Assembly: GCA_964236585.1 (NCBI GenBank) | Contig: CAXSFE010000001.1 | Location: forward strand, 37,279 to 101,278 | Length of the DNA: 64,000 nucleotides | Reading direction: 5' to 3' | DNA from: CAXSEF01 sp964236585 | GTDB taxonomy: Bacteria; Pseudomonadota; Alphaproteobacteria; Acetobacterales; Acetobacteraceae | Part shown: piece by piece, positions 1-9,118 of the stretch | Layout: each line of letters opens with the position of its first letter | Position numbering within the stretch: the stretch's first letter is position 1 | The notes under the pieces: model-generated | The model's input: only the letters and a program-made list of their open reading frames with translations | What the model was told of the DNA's origin: nothing | Database searches by the model: none | Made by a program: the position numbers and the translations under genes

Positions 1-2043
1 CAGACGCAGCTGCTGCGCATCCAGGGGCTGGGGCTGGGGTTCTCCGGCGGGACGCCCGGGCAGTTCGCGGAGGAGCAGGTGGTGAGCGGGGCGACGTCGG
101 GGGCCAACGGGCTGCTGAAGTCGCTCTCGGACGGGGCTTCGGGCACGCTGGTGTTCGACCGGATCAGCGGCGTCTTTGCCACTGGCGAGCCGCTGCTGGT
201 GGCGGGCAAGGTGCTGGGTCAGGCGGCGGGGGTCGCGTTCGTGATCTCGGCGGACCGGATCTACGACAGCTACGTGGCCGGCGTGCAGATGCAGCGCATG
301 GGGCAGGCGCGGCTCGAGATCGACGGGCTGACGATCGATGCGAGCGGGGACACGACGGCCGTGGTGGGAGTGGCGGCGCGGCAGCCGGCGCTGCTGCTGC
401 AGGGGGTGTACCAGCCGGTGATCCGGGGGCTGCGCATCCGCGACGCGTGGACGCGCTGCGTGCAGCTGCTGTCGTGCTGGCAGGGCGAGGTGGAGGCGTA
501 TGTCGAGCACCTGCCCAACGACGCGAACCTGTCCGAGGGGGCGTACGGCTACGGCGTGGAGCTGGCGGGCTCGACGGACGGGACGCGGGTGCGGGTGCGC
601 GGGGGGAACTGCCGGCACGCGGTGACGACCAACGTGTTCTGGGGCGGGTTCGCCTACATGGGGCTGTGGAGCAGGGGCAACCCGAAGCACTGCCTGGTGC
701 ACGACAGCACGGTGCGCGACTGCTTCAACGCGGGGTTCGACACGCACTGGGGCTGCTACTTCATGGCGTTCGAGAACTGCGTGGTGCACGGGCCGAGCCA
801 CCTCAATCGCAACGTTTCGGCCTCGATCGGGTTCCAGAACCGCGGCTTCGGGACGCGCTACTCGGACTGCCAGGTGATCGATGCGGTGGACGCGTTCGTG
901 GACGGCTCGACCAACCTGGTGGCGGGGTTCGTGCACACCGTGCGCTACGTGGACTGCCACGCGATCGACTACCAGCAGAACGGGTTCCTGGGGTCGGTCG
1001 CGTCGTCGACGGGCAACAGCCGGCTGGAGTACGAGGGGTGCCACACGCGCGGCGACGGTCGGGGGCCGAACGCGCCATACCTGCAGAGCGGGTTCAATTT
1101 CGCGAACTCCAACTACGTGCGGATCAGCCGCTGCACGGCCGAGCGGTTCAATGCGTACCCGATCCAGTTCGCCGGCGGCGGGCGGGTCGAGATCATCGAC
1201 TTCTTCGCGTACTACCGCGACAACCCGGCGCTGTCGTCGGGCGTGCGGTTCAACGGGGCGCCGGTGGAGGCGCAGATCAGCGGCTATCGGGCGTTCTTCG
1301 ACGGCACGCACGGGGCGCCGACCGCGCTGTTCCGCAACGCGTTCGCCGGGCCGCTGGTGCTGAACCTGTCGGGGACGGTGGCGTGCATGAACTCCGACCG
1401 GCCGGCGTTGGTGGCCAACACGGCGGGGGGGACCACGAGCCTGGTGTGGCGCGACTTCGCGTACGGCGCGGCGCACCCGCAGCCGCAGGCGCAGGCCGGG
1501 CGCTGGTACGGGCCGGCCTGCGCGGTTGCGCCCGCGGTGCCGGCGGCGGGCGCTCTGAGCGCGCTGCCGTTCGGGGTGAGCGCAAGCCTCCTGCAGGTCA
1601 CGGCGCTGGGCGTGCTGGTGACGGGGGCGGGGGCGGGGGGGTCGTCGCTGCGGCTGGGCGTGTATGCCGACTCGGCGGGGCAGCCGGGCGCGCTGCTGGC
1701 CGATGCCGGGGTGGTGGCGACGGATGCGGCCGGGGAGGTCGTGGCCGCGCTGTCGGGGGTGTCGCTGTCGCGCGGGACGTACTGGCTGGCGGCGCTGCTG
1801 CAGTCGGCAGGGACGGCGGCGCCGGCGCTGTCCTGCGTGGCCGCGGGCACGGGCGCGCTGGCGCAGACGCAGCTTGGCGGGGCGTCCCCCGGTGCGGTGA
1901 TGGGGCGGGTGCCGACGCTGGGCGTGGTCGCGACGGCGCCGGTGGCGGCGGGGGTGCTGCCGGCGGCGTTCCCGGCGGCGGGGTACGTGACGGCGGGGGC
2001 GGTGGCCTACGTGGCGGTACAGGTGAGCCCGTCGACGACGTGA
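1..2043 (+). CDS. Right-handed beta-helix surface/phage-like protein, 5' partial
   Basis: The reading frame is open from the first base of the window, so the true start lies upstream and at least 680 residues are present; an internal GTG at position 79 is not a convincing start. The middle (roughly residues 120-480) has the short, regularly spaced Gly/Asn/Cys-rich turns of a right-handed parallel beta-helix, as in pectate-lyase folds and phage tail spikes. The last 170 residues are Ala/Gly/Val-rich low complexity. I see no catalytic motif. The N-terminal stretch with repeated GATSGANG-type turns resembles proteins sitting next to phage tail or gene-transfer-agent modules, but no such neighbour is visible here. 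A surface or particle-associated carbohydrate-binding role is an inference; the fold call is moderate. Confidence 0.6.
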   Translation, partial: QTQLLRIQGLGLGFSGGTPGQFAEEQVVSGATSGANGLLKSLSDGASGTLVFDRISGVFATGEPLLVAGKVLGQAAGVAFVISADRIYDSYVAGVQMQRMGQARLEIDGLTIDASGDTTAVVGVAARQPALLLQGVYQPVIRGLRIRDAWTRCVQLLSCWQGEVEAYVEHLPNDANLSEGAYGYGVELAGSTDGTRVRVRGGNCRHAVTTNVFWGGFAYMGLWSRGNPKHCLVHDSTVRDCFNAGFDTHWGCYFMAFENCVVHGPSHLNRNVSASIGFQNRGFGTRYSDCQVIDAVDAFVDGSTNLVAGFVHTVRYVDCHAIDYQQNGFLGSVASSTGNSRLEYEGCHTRGDGRGPNAPYLQSGFNFANSNYVRISRCTAERFNAYPIQFAGGGRVEIIDFFAYYRDNPALSSGVRFNGAPVEAQISGYRAFFDGTHGAPTALFRNAFAGPLVLNLSGTVACMNSDRPALVANTAGGTTSLVWRDFAYGAAHPQPQAQAGRWYGPACAVAPAVPAAGALSALPFGVSASLLQVTALGVLVTGAGAGGSSLRLGVYADSAGQPGALLADAGVVATDAAGEVVAALSGVSLSRGTYWLAALLQSAGTAAPALSCVAAGTGALAQTQLGGASPGAVMGRVPTLGVVATAPVAAGVLPAAFPAAGYVTAGAVAYVAVQVSPSTT

Positions 2044-2070
2044 GGGCGGCCTTCGGGCATCGCCGTGCAG

Positions 2071-2190
2071 GCAAGCAAGGTTGAGGCTCTGCCTCAAACT
2101 CCGCCAAAGGCTGGGCCTTTGGAATGCCTTCTCCAGGAAGCAGGTTCCCGATGGTTCCTGGCCTTTGGCACGTCTGGGCCTAGCCTGCCG
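2071..2190. repeat. Interspersed palindromic repeat, copy 1
   Basis: Copy between the beta-helix gene and the metalloprotease gene. The left arm is canonical (stem TTGAGGC/GCCTCAA, then a CCAAAGG/CCTTTGG stem with a short loop); the right arm is decayed. A second, more degenerate palindromic stretch follows to about 2270. With this repeat, the 304 bp gap 2044-2347 is accounted for except the last 75 bp, where I see no clear promoter. Confidence 0.75.
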
Positions 2191-2347
2191 AAGGGTCCGG
2201 TGGCCCGCCCTGGCCACTTGAACGGGAAAGCCCGGTTCTGCTTCCTGACAGGCCTGGGACCAGGGCCTGCCAGCGTGTGCCGACCACCGTCGAGCCCCGT
2301 CACGGTCTGTTAACCGCTGTGACCTAGGTTCGCGAGGCCTGCCCCGG

Positions 2348-4147
2348 ATGGACCTGTTCGGTCGCCAGACCCCGTCGGGCACGGCCGTCCAGGTTCCCCG
2401 TGTTGCCGAGTCGTTCCGGAGCATTGCCGTGCAGATCGTGGCCACGCTTGACGATCCCTCCGACCTCGGCGGGTCTCTGGACAAGGCCCTGCTTGCCGAC
2501 CTGCAGCAGGCCGCCGATGACTGGGCATCGCACCTTGCCGGGCAGGGCACGCTGACCGTGGACCTGCAGTTCGCGGCGCTGCCCTCCGGCGTGCTGGCGG
2601 ACGGCAGGCCCGACTCCGACGTCGCCTCTGGCAAGATCCTGGACGGCAGGTCCCTCGCGATCCCCTCGACGCTCTACGAGATGCAGACCGGCACGCACCT
2701 GCCCTCCACCCAGAAGAGCCAGGGCGGCAGCGGCTCGGACATGGACGTCACGGTCAGCACCGCCGTGCTGTCGCAGCTCTACACCGGCCTGGACGGCAAG
2801 GTGCCGGGCACGAAATACGACGCGGTCTCGCTGTTCGAGCACGAGATCGACCACGGCCTGGGCGAAAGCAGGTTCATCTCGAGCACCGGCTCGCGCGGCA
2901 GCAGCGAGACGACCTACGACCATTACGTCACGATCGAGCCGGATGGCAGCGCCGTGTTCACCGGCCCCGAGGCCAGGCTGGTCAACGGCGGCGACGTGGT
3001 CCTCACCACGCTGAACAACGGGGAGAACTACTACCACGTCGCCGACAGCGAATCCGATCCCAACGCGAACGACCTGATGAGCGGCCTGGGCCTGCCTGCC
3101 GGCGTCACGCGCGACATCTCCGAGCTCGACCTGGCGATCCTCGCCGACAGCGGGGTCCCGATCACCGACCGGTTCGCCGGCCAGGCGCAGGCCACGGTCA
3201 CCGTGGCGCCCGGGCAGCGCTTTGCCGGCACCGGCGGCACCGACTTCGTGGTCGCCCAGGGCACGGGCACCGTCTCCGGCGCCGCGACCGGCGAGGTCGC
3301 CGTGTTCGGCCAGGGCGGCACGCTGACCTTCGTCGGCGGCGGCGGCGCGGCACTGGTTGTCGGCCAAGGCGCCTCTGCCCTGGTGCTGTCCGGTGGCGCC
3401 GCCGGCAGCACCCTGACGGCCTTCACCGGCACCGGGGACGTGACCTACCGCGGCGGCGCGGGCGCGGACGAGATCATCGTCGGCGGCGGCAGCTTCACCG
3501 GTACCGGGGGCGCAGGCGGTTCGCTGACGATGTTCGGTGGCTCCGGCACCCTGCGGTTTTCCGGCGGCGGCGAGAGCGACCTGATCGTGGAGGGCGTCGG
3601 CGCCGCCACGGTGGCGGCTGGTGCCGGCGCGGTGTTCGCGGGCAGCGCGGGCGGCAGCGTGCTCTCGGCCAACGGCGCAGGCACCTTCCTCGTAGGCCAT
3701 TCCGACGGCGACCAGCTGGGCGCGTCGGCGGCCGGCGGGGACATCCTGGCGGCGGGCGGGGGCAACGAGACCCTGGCCGGCGCCGGCTCGGCCGAGATCG
3801 ACATCGATTTCGGCGGCAGCGGCAGCGACCTAGTGCTGCTCGGCCACGGCAACGACAGCTTCGTGGGCGGCACCGGGGCCGCCACCGTGCAGGCCGGGTC
3901 GGGCAACGAGACGCTGTTTCTCGGCCAGGGCGGATTGACCCTGCTCGACTTCACCGCGGGCCTGACCGGAGGCACGGAGACCGTGTCCGGCTTCGCGGCG
4001 GGCACGGACCACATCCACCTCGCCGGGTATGCCGGCAGCCCCACGCTCGTCGCCGGCAGCACGGGCGCGGTGCTCGGCCTGTCCGACGGCACCACGATCA
4101 TCCTGCGCGGCGTCACCACGGACAACGCCGCCAGCCTGCTGTCCTGA
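2348..4147 (+). CDS. Secreted HExxH metalloprotease with glycine-rich RTX-like C-terminus
   Basis: Predicted 599-residue zinc metalloprotease-like protein. The N-terminal ~270 residues carry HEIDHGLG at positions 165-172, an HExxHxxG zinc-binding site of the metzincin type, in a domain rich in Asp/Gly. From about residue 280 to the end the protein is built of Gly/Ala/Asp-rich strands such as GGSGSDLVLLGHGNDSF, similar to RTX/haemolysin-type calcium-binding repeats but with imperfect nonapeptides. There is no N-terminal signal peptide, which fits C-terminal-signal type I secretion; no ABC exporter, MFP or TolC gene is adjacent, so the exporter would be elsewhere. Substrate unknown. The ATG has no strong ribosome binding site. 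An adhesin-like protein with a dead protease motif is the main alternative. Confidence 0.6.
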   Translation: MDLFGRQTPSGTAVQVPRVAESFRSIAVQIVATLDDPSDLGGSLDKALLADLQQAADDWASHLAGQGTLTVDLQFAALPSGVLADGRPDSDVASGKILDGRSLAIPSTLYEMQTGTHLPSTQKSQGGSGSDMDVTVSTAVLSQLYTGLDGKVPGTKYDAVSLFEHEIDHGLGESRFISSTGSRGSSETTYDHYVTIEPDGSAVFTGPEARLVNGGDVVLTTLNNGENYYHVADSESDPNANDLMSGLGLPAGVTRDISELDLAILADSGVPITDRFAGQAQATVTVAPGQRFAGTGGTDFVVAQGTGTVSGAATGEVAVFGQGGTLTFVGGGGAALVVGQGASALVLSGGAAGSTLTAFTGTGDVTYRGGAGADEIIVGGGSFTGTGGAGGSLTMFGGSGTLRFSGGGESDLIVEGVGAATVAAGAGAVFAGSAGGSVLSANGAGTFLVGHSDGDQLGASAAGGDILAAGGGNETLAGAGSAEIDIDFGGSGSDLVLLGHGNDSFVGGTGAATVQAGSGNETLFLGQGGLTLLDFTAGLTGGTETVSGFAAGTDHIHLAGYAGSPTLVAGSTGAVLGLSDGTTIILRGVTTDNAASLLS

Positions 4148-4231
4148 GGAGCCGGAGCCTCGCGGGCCTGGACGGGCCGCGGGCTGGGTGTCCGCGGCTG
4201 CGTCCAGGCGTGCAGTGAAGGTGGTCTGGCT

Positions 4232-4314
4232 TGCCCGCCGCCGGACTCGAACCGGCATGCCCATCCGGACTGCGGATTTTAAGTCCGCTGCGTCTACCAT
4301 TCCGCCAGGCGGGC
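4232..4314 (-). tRNA. tRNA-Leu (anticodon UAA)
   Basis: Read on the minus strand, the 7-bp acceptor stem GCCCGCC pairs with GGCGGGC, followed by discriminator A. The anticodon stem GCGGA/TCCGC encloses the loop CTTAAAA, giving anticodon TAA. A long variable arm follows (class II tRNA), then a T arm with GGTTCGAGTCC. CCA is not encoded. It decodes UUA and, by wobble, UUG, both rare in GC-rich genes of this window. Confidence 0.95.
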
Positions 4315-4370
4315 GCGTGCGCAGGGTGCCGTGCCGGCGTGCGGGCTGTCCAGGTGTGGGGCGAAAGGCA

Positions 4371-4536
4371 GCAAGGCCAGGGCTCTGCCCTGGACCCGCC
4401 GGGGGCGAGCGCCCCCGGACCCGCATCCGACAGAAGCGGGCGGCATCCGTCGGGGCAGCAAGACTCCGGCCCAAACAACAGGTTTCCAAAGGCTCCGCCT
4501 TTGGCGGGGTCCAGGGGCAGAGCCCCTGGCCTTGCT
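4371..4536. repeat. Interspersed palindromic repeat, copy 2
   Basis: Lies between tRNA-Leu and the 3' end of the efflux adaptor gene. The first stem here is CCAGGGC/GCCCTGG instead of TTGAGGC/GCCTCAA, and the second is CCGGGGGC/GCCCCCGG, so both stems differ from copy 1 in sequence but keep pairing. The right arm restores the CCAAAGG/CCTTTGG type. Confidence 0.8.
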
Positions 4537-4541
4537 GGCTT

Positions 4542-5465
4542 CTACTCCTGCGTCATCACCCGCGAGATCAGCCCGTGCCACCCGTCCGGCCGGCGCGCGT
4601 CCTTGCCCACCGTGACGGTGGCGGTCATGCCGGCGGCGAGCAGCACGCTGTCCGGCACGGTGTCGATGTGGATGCGCACCGGGATGCGCTGTGCGAGGCG
4701 CACCCAGGTGAACACAGGGTCGACCGAGGCAAGGCCCAGCGTGCCCGGCGCGTAGTTGCCGGAGTTGATGCCGCGCGCGACGCTCTCGACGTGGCCGAGG
4801 ACGGGGGCGGCGAAGCCCATCAGCGCCACGGTGGCGGCATCGCCGATGCGGATGTGGCGGAGCTTGGTCTCCTCGAAGTAGGCGGCGACCCAGAAGCTGT
4901 CGCTGTCGAGGACGGAGATGTTGCGCGTGCCGGTGGTGGCGTAGTCGCCCTGGCGCAGCAGCAGGTTGGTGACGTAGCCGTTGACCGGGGAGACGACCCT
5001 GGTGCGCTCGAGATTGATGCGCGCCTGACTGAGCTGGGTCAGGGCGGTGGCGTAGGCGGCCTCGGCCATGTCGGCGGTGGCGTTGTAGGTCTGCTTCTCC
5101 TCCTCCGAGGTGGAGAGCGAGGTCAGCTCGTCGCGGCGCTTGGCCTGCAGGCGCTTGGAGTCGAGGTCGGCCTGGCGGGAGCGCAGGCCGGCCTGGGCGG
5201 CGGCAAACGAGACCTGGTAGTCGAACGGGTCGATCTCGTAGAGCAGGTCGCCGCGCCGGACGAGTTGGTTGTCGGAGACGGCGAGCGTGACGATGCGGCC
5301 GGAGACCTCGGGGGCGAGGCTGACGACGTTGGCCTGGACCTGCCCGTCGCGGGTCCAGGAGCCGGTGAGGTAGTGGTCCCACAGCCCGGCCAGCCCGAGG
5401 CCGGCGGCGACGAGGATCGCGAGCGTGACGACGACGCGGATCAGCCGTCGGGAGCTCTTGAACAA
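4542..5465 (-). CDS. aaeA: Efflux periplasmic adaptor, AaeA/HlyD family
   Basis: 307-residue membrane fusion protein of an aromatic carboxylic acid efflux pump. One N-terminal membrane segment (residues 8-28) is followed by a lipoyl/barrel-sandwich half (VSLAPEVSGRIV), an alpha-helical hairpin (about 85-155), the second lipoyl half (VVSPVNGYVTNLLLRQGDY) and a beta-barrel domain. The start is TTG: no in-frame ATG lies upstream, a GAGGA ribosome binding site is about 10 nt away, and it keeps the membrane segment. Last gene of the minus-strand aaeB-aaeX-aaeA cluster; the family works with a FUSC-type inner-membrane transporter and an outer-membrane TolC. No LysR regulator is adjacent, unlike Escherichia coli aaeR. 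Confidence 0.85.
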   Translation of the reverse strand: MFKSSRRLIRVVVTLAILVAAGLGLAGLWDHYLTGSWTRDGQVQANVVSLAPEVSGRIVTLAVSDNQLVRRGDLLYEIDPFDYQVSFAAAQAGLRSRQADLDSKRLQAKRRDELTSLSTSEEEKQTYNATADMAEAAYATALTQLSQARINLERTRVVSPVNGYVTNLLLRQGDYATTGTRNISVLDSDSFWVAAYFEETKLRHIRIGDAATVALMGFAAPVLGHVESVARGINSGNYAPGTLGLASVDPVFTWVRLAQRIPVRIHIDTVPDSVLLAAGMTATVTVGKDARRPDGWHGLISRVMTQE

Positions 5466-5607
5466 GGGCGGGTGTCCTCGCTGTGCGGGATGTCGATCAT
5501 AGGCGATGGCAGGCGGCCGGGCGATGCCGTATCCGGCGGACCGAGGGCGTGGGTGCGGCGTCCTGCCTGGCCGGGCGCGGCTCGGCGCCGCGCTGCCCGC
5601 GGCGCCG

Positions 5608-5802
5608 CTACAGGAAGACCACCAGCAGCGACAGGATGCAGATGTAGAGGCCGGCCTCCGCGAGCGGGGTGTTCCAGGTCCAGCGCTGGATGCGCAGCCG
5701 CACCAGCAGCGGGCGCAGCGCGAGGTAGATCGCCAGCGCCAGCAGGGCGTAGGGCACGATCGGCGCCATCAGGACGCCGGCCACGTTGGTCTCGCGCCAC
5801 AT
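5608..5802 (-). CDS. aaeX: DUF1656 small membrane protein (AaeX-like)
   Basis: 64-residue hydrophobic protein with two membrane spans (about 10-33 and 50-64), the size and layout of the DUF1656/AaeX family. Its ATG overlaps the stop codon of the transporter gene upstream (TGATG), so the two are translationally coupled. A 142 bp gap without a repeat separates it from the adaptor gene. Role in the AaeAB pump is not established; it is a conserved companion. Confidence 0.85.
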   Translation of the reverse strand: MWRETNVAGVLMAPIVPYALLALAIYLALRPLLVRLRIQRWTWNTPLAEAGLYICILSLLVVFL

Positions 5803-7904
5803 CAGCGCGGTGCCAGGAGGCCGGACCTGCGCAGGACCGGGCGCTGCGCTTCGAGCAGGCGGGAGGCGCCGTACAGCCCCGAGACGGCGCACAGCAGGCT
5901 GGCGCGCAGCGTGGCCGCGGCCCGGTCCTGCATTGCCCGGTCCTGCGTCGCGCACTCTGCGGTCGCGGCGGCGAGCGCCAGGCCCTCGTCGAGCAGGACC
6001 TGGGCGGCGGCCTCGATCGCATCCGGCACCGGCTGGTGCAGGCTGGCGCGCGCGCGCTCGGCGGCACGGCGCAGCGCCGGCGCCTGCGCCACGGCGGCGT
6101 CCAGGCCGCCATCGGCGCGCCAGAGCGCCGTGTCGATCTCGCCGAGCGCCTGCAGGCGCGCAAGCAGCGCCAGCCTGGCCCCGGTGCGTGGCCCCAGCCA
6201 CTGCTGGGCGGCGGCGAGACGGTCGTACTGCAGGGATTGCTGCTCCGCCTGGGTGGTGCCGCGGCGCGCACGGCGGTTCAGGCGATGCGCCAGGTCGTTT
6301 CCGATCGCGTCGGCGACGCGGAACAGCCTGCGGTGCGGCGAGACCGGCAGGATCAGCCAGAACGAGGCCATCAGCATCGCCACGGCCACGAACTGCGCCG
6401 CGCACAGGTTGAGGAATGCGGACAGGTCGTAGCTTTGCGGATTGGAGGGGGACAGCACGAGGCAGAAGAACAGCAGCATGCTGCCGCCCGGGCCGGCGGT
6501 CCTCGGCAGGCGGACCAGCAGGCAGAACAGGAAGCAGCACGGTGCCACGGCCAGCGCGAACGGCACGAAGCCTGCGACCAGCGGCAGGGCGAGGAACTTG
6601 ACCAGGCCCGCGAGCAGGATCGGCAGCGGCAGGGCGAGCGCCATGGTGCGCCCGGCGAGCGAGGGGTTCGGCGTCATGCCGAGCAGGGCGACGAAGGCGG
6701 CGAGCTGCACCAGCATCGACGTGGAGCCGCTCCAGCCCGAGCAGATGCAGAACACTGCGCCCAGCCCGACCGCGATCATCGTGCGCACCGCGTTCAGGCA
6801 GGCGCCCACGACGTCGTGGTGCACGCGCAGGCGCACGCGCCGGCCCAGCGGGGCGCCGGTGGCCAGCGTGTCGAGGCCGTCGCGGGCCAGCGCGTGCTGG
6901 GCCAGCAGGTCCTCCAGGCGGTCGAGAAGGAACGCGTCCTGCAGGCTCATCCCGTGCGACGCGACCGAGGCCGTCTGCAGGGTCGCGCCGGGTGCCGTGC
7001 GGCCGGCCGGCGCGGGGCCCGGCGCCGACGCGTCGGCGGGGTGCAGCAGGTCCAGCGCCGCGGAGGCGAGTCGCTGCCGCAGGGCCGCATCGGCGGGCTG
7101 CCAGCGCAGGCCGGCCTCGATCGCGCGCACGGCCGAGAGCATCCCGAACAGCGCCGCGATTGCGCTGCGCGCGCCGGCGGCGCGCAGCCGGCCGTCGGGC
7201 AGCTCGGTGGCGGCGTATCCCGCCTCCGTGCGCATCGCCAGCAGCGCCTGGACGAGGCGCATGCTGTGCGCGGTGTCGAGCGGCGCGGCGGTGCCGTGCA
7301 GCGCCCCGGCCGCGTGCTCCGTCACCTCGTCGAGCGTGCCGCGCAGGCGCGCGACGAGGGTCTGCCACGCGCCGCCCGGCGCGAAGGCCGCGTTGACCAG
7401 GGCGACGGCCGCGATGCCCACCACGATCGCCGCGACGCGGTTGGCCGCGCTGTAGAAGGCGGCCTGCGGCATGTCGATGTCGGCCAGGGCGACGATGCCG
7501 ACCGTGTAGCCGCACAGCACGGCACCGTACGAGCGGAAGTCCTTGAGCAGCGAGGCGACCGCCGTGCAGCCGCCGAGCCACAGCGCGAAGGCGACCAGCA
7601 GCATCGTGCGGTCCTGGCCGAATGCCGCGACGAACCCGAGCGAGGCCACCCCGCCCAGCAGGGTTCCTGCCAGCCGCCAGGCGGCCTTGGACAGCGTCAT
7701 GCCGACCGAGGGCTGGGCGACGATCGCGACGCAGATGCCGGCGGTCGAGGCGCTGTCGAGCTGTATCCAGAAGGAGAACAGGTAGGCGAGCAGCAGCGAC
7801 AGGGTGGTGCGCGACGCGAAGCCGACGGCGTCCGGGAGGAAACCGGGCAGCACCAGAAGCGGCTCTCGCGCAGTCTCTCGCGCAGTCGGGGCGGATGCGG
7901 ACAT
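5802..7904 (-). CDS. aaeB: FUSC-family aromatic acid exporter, AaeB-like inner-membrane protein
   Basis: About 700 residues with two blocks of five to six closely spaced membrane helices (near residues 20-170 and 350-500), each followed by a soluble region: the fusaric-acid-resistance/AaeB duplicated layout. I start at the ATG giving MSASAPTARETA; the frame is open 50 codons further upstream but that stretch is Arg/Pro-rich and unlike a coding N-terminus. The family exports aromatic carboxylic acids such as p-hydroxybenzoate and fusaric acid with an HlyD-type adaptor, here encoded downstream. Substrate cannot be told from sequence. Confidence 0.85.
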   Translation of the reverse strand: MSASAPTARETAREPLLVLPGFLPDAVGFASRTTLSLLLAYLFSFWIQLDSASTAGICVAIVAQPSVGMTLSKAAWRLAGTLLGGVASLGFVAAFGQDRTMLLVAFALWLGGCTAVASLLKDFRSYGAVLCGYTVGIVALADIDMPQAAFYSAANRVAAIVVGIAAVALVNAAFAPGGAWQTLVARLRGTLDEVTEHAAGALHGTAAPLDTAHSMRLVQALLAMRTEAGYAATELPDGRLRAAGARSAIAALFGMLSAVRAIEAGLRWQPADAALRQRLASAALDLLHPADASAPGPAPAGRTAPGATLQTASVASHGMSLQDAFLLDRLEDLLAQHALARDGLDTLATGAPLGRRVRLRVHHDVVGACLNAVRTMIAVGLGAVFCICSGWSGSTSMLVQLAAFVALLGMTPNPSLAGRTMALALPLPILLAGLVKFLALPLVAGFVPFALAVAPCCFLFCLLVRLPRTAGPGGSMLLFFCLVLSPSNPQSYDLSAFLNLCAAQFVAVAMLMASFWLILPVSPHRRLFRVADAIGNDLAHRLNRRARRGTTQAEQQSLQYDRLAAAQQWLGPRTGARLALLARLQALGEIDTALWRADGGLDAAVAQAPALRRAAERARASLHQPVPDAIEAAAQVLLDEGLALAAATAECATQDRAMQDRAAATLRASLLCAVSGLYGASRLLEAQRPVLRRSGLLAPR

Positions 7905-8040
7905 GGCCGGGCAGTGTCGGCCGGGCGCGGCGGGAAGAAAAGGCCGCGCCCGTCGGTCCTGGCGGGATGGACGGCGCATCGCCTTGCTGTCGGCCGCGTG
8001 CGGCGCAACATGCGTCCCTGGCGGGCAGGAGGCAGGCGGC

Positions 8041-8463
8041 ATGCGGCGCAACACTGTGGGCGTGGTCTGGGCGGTGGGACTTCTGCTGGCGGCGGGGCTT
8101 TACCTCGCCGGGCCGGACAGGTTCGGCACCGTCGTGGTCGAGGACCTCGCCTGGGCGACGGCGCAGGTGCAGGGCGCGTTCTACCTCCTCGGCGCGCAGG
8201 CGTTCGACGCGGCGCGAGCCCTGGCGATCGGGGTGTTCGCGGTGTTCGTGGCGTTGTGCCTCGTCGCCATGGGTCGCGGCCTGCGGGCGCGAGGCGCGCT
8301 GCTCGCGGTCGGCGCGGTCTACCTGTTCCTGCTGCTCGGGCCGGACAGCGGCGAGCCGATCCTGCCGGACCGCTGGCTGGGCGCGCTGCTGGTGGCGGCG
8401 ATCGGTGCGCTGATGATGACCCGGCGCCTGATGCTGCCGAGGAACGACACGCAGGTGATCTGA
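8041..8463 (+). CDS. Four-helix membrane protein, unknown function
   Basis: 140 residues with four predicted membrane spans (about 6-24, 58-76, 84-101 and 112-130) and little else; not recognised. The ATG is preceded by CAGGAGG about 9 nt upstream, a strong start. It is divergent from the aaeB-like gene with about 135 bp between start codons, so the two may share a control region. An accessory to the efflux pump is possible but only by position. Confidence 0.65.
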   Translation: MRRNTVGVVWAVGLLLAAGLYLAGPDRFGTVVVEDLAWATAQVQGAFYLLGAQAFDAARALAIGVFAVFVALCLVAMGRGLRARGALLAVGAVYLFLLLGPDSGEPILPDRWLGALLVAAIGALMMTRRLMLPRNDTQVI

Positions 8464-8473
8464 GAAGCGGAGA

Positions 8474-8596
8474 CAAGCAAGGTTGAGGCTCTGCCTCAAA
8501 CTCCGCCAAAGGCAAGCCTTTGGAATCCAATACTTAAGTGTAGGGTTTCCAAAGGGCTCGGCCTTTTGGCGGGTCTGGGCGGAGCCTAGCCTTGCT
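8474..8596. repeat. Interspersed palindromic repeat, copy 3
   Basis: Nearly full-length copy between convergent genes (the four-helix protein and the DUF3140 gene). Left arm TTGAGGC/GCCTCAA plus CCAAAGGC/GCCTTTGG, an AT-rich centre containing CTTAAG, then the right arm with GGTTTCCAAAGG and CCTTTTGGCGGGTCTGGGC. Its position makes it a candidate bidirectional terminator. Confidence 0.85.
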
Positions 8597-8622
8597 GGCC
8601 GATGGGACGGCAATCGCCGGCG

Positions 8623-8994
8623 TCACTTCAGCGGGTCGTGGCCCCAGTTCATCAGCGACTGGCGCCAGCGTGAGTCGGCGACGTCGCCGTGCGGGCGCTG
8701 GGCCGCGTGGCGGTGCACGTAGCCGGTGACCTTGCGCATCATGTCGTATTCGGCGTCGCCGTAGCGGTCCTGGTGCAGGTCGTGCAGGGCGAGGATCTCG
8801 CGGCCCATCCGATGGCCCACGGCCTCCTCGCCGTCAGGGTCGCTCACCCGCTCGCCACCTTCCGTCATGCCGACGGAGCGGCTGTCCACGGTGTCGAGCC
8901 AGCGCCGCAGCTCGGCGGGCGTCATGTTGACGGCGTCGTGGTAGTCGGCGCGCACCTGACGCTTGTCGTCGTCGGAAAGCGTCTGTCCCGTCAT
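8623..8994 (-). CDS. DUF3140 domain protein
   Basis: 123-residue soluble, acidic and His-rich protein matching the DUF3140 pattern (an N-terminal region around DDKRQVRADYHDAVNMTPAEL, a central G.EAVGHRMGREIL segment and a YMHRH-like C-terminal block, here YVHRHAAQRP). The ATG has GAGGAGC five to six nt upstream. Function of the family is unknown; it occurs in plant- and soil-associated bacteria, often in stress-related islands. Stands alone on the minus strand. Confidence 0.7.
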   Translation of the reverse strand: MTGQTLSDDDKRQVRADYHDAVNMTPAELRRWLDTVDSRSVGMTEGGERVSDPDGEEAVGHRMGREILALHDLHQDRYGDAEYDMMRKVTGYVHRHAAQRPHGDVADSRWRQSLMNWGHDPLK

Positions 8995-9118
8995 CGCCCG
9001 CTCCTCTGCCACTGATCGGTCTGCATCATGCTGAACGCATCTGGCGCGGGATAGCTGCATGGCGTGGCGCCGGAGCCGTGCCCTGGGGCGTGCCGGACAC
9101 CCGCTGCCTCGAACACGA

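Noticed and set aside
4029..8486. A 1485-codon open frame on the plus strand and a 1001-codon frame on the minus strand across 4-8.6 kb
   Set aside because: Both are shadows of the AaeA/AaeX/AaeB genes in very GC-rich DNA: composition is Arg/Ala/Pro/Gly-only, without domains or membrane logic, and the real genes have family motifs and overlapping starts.
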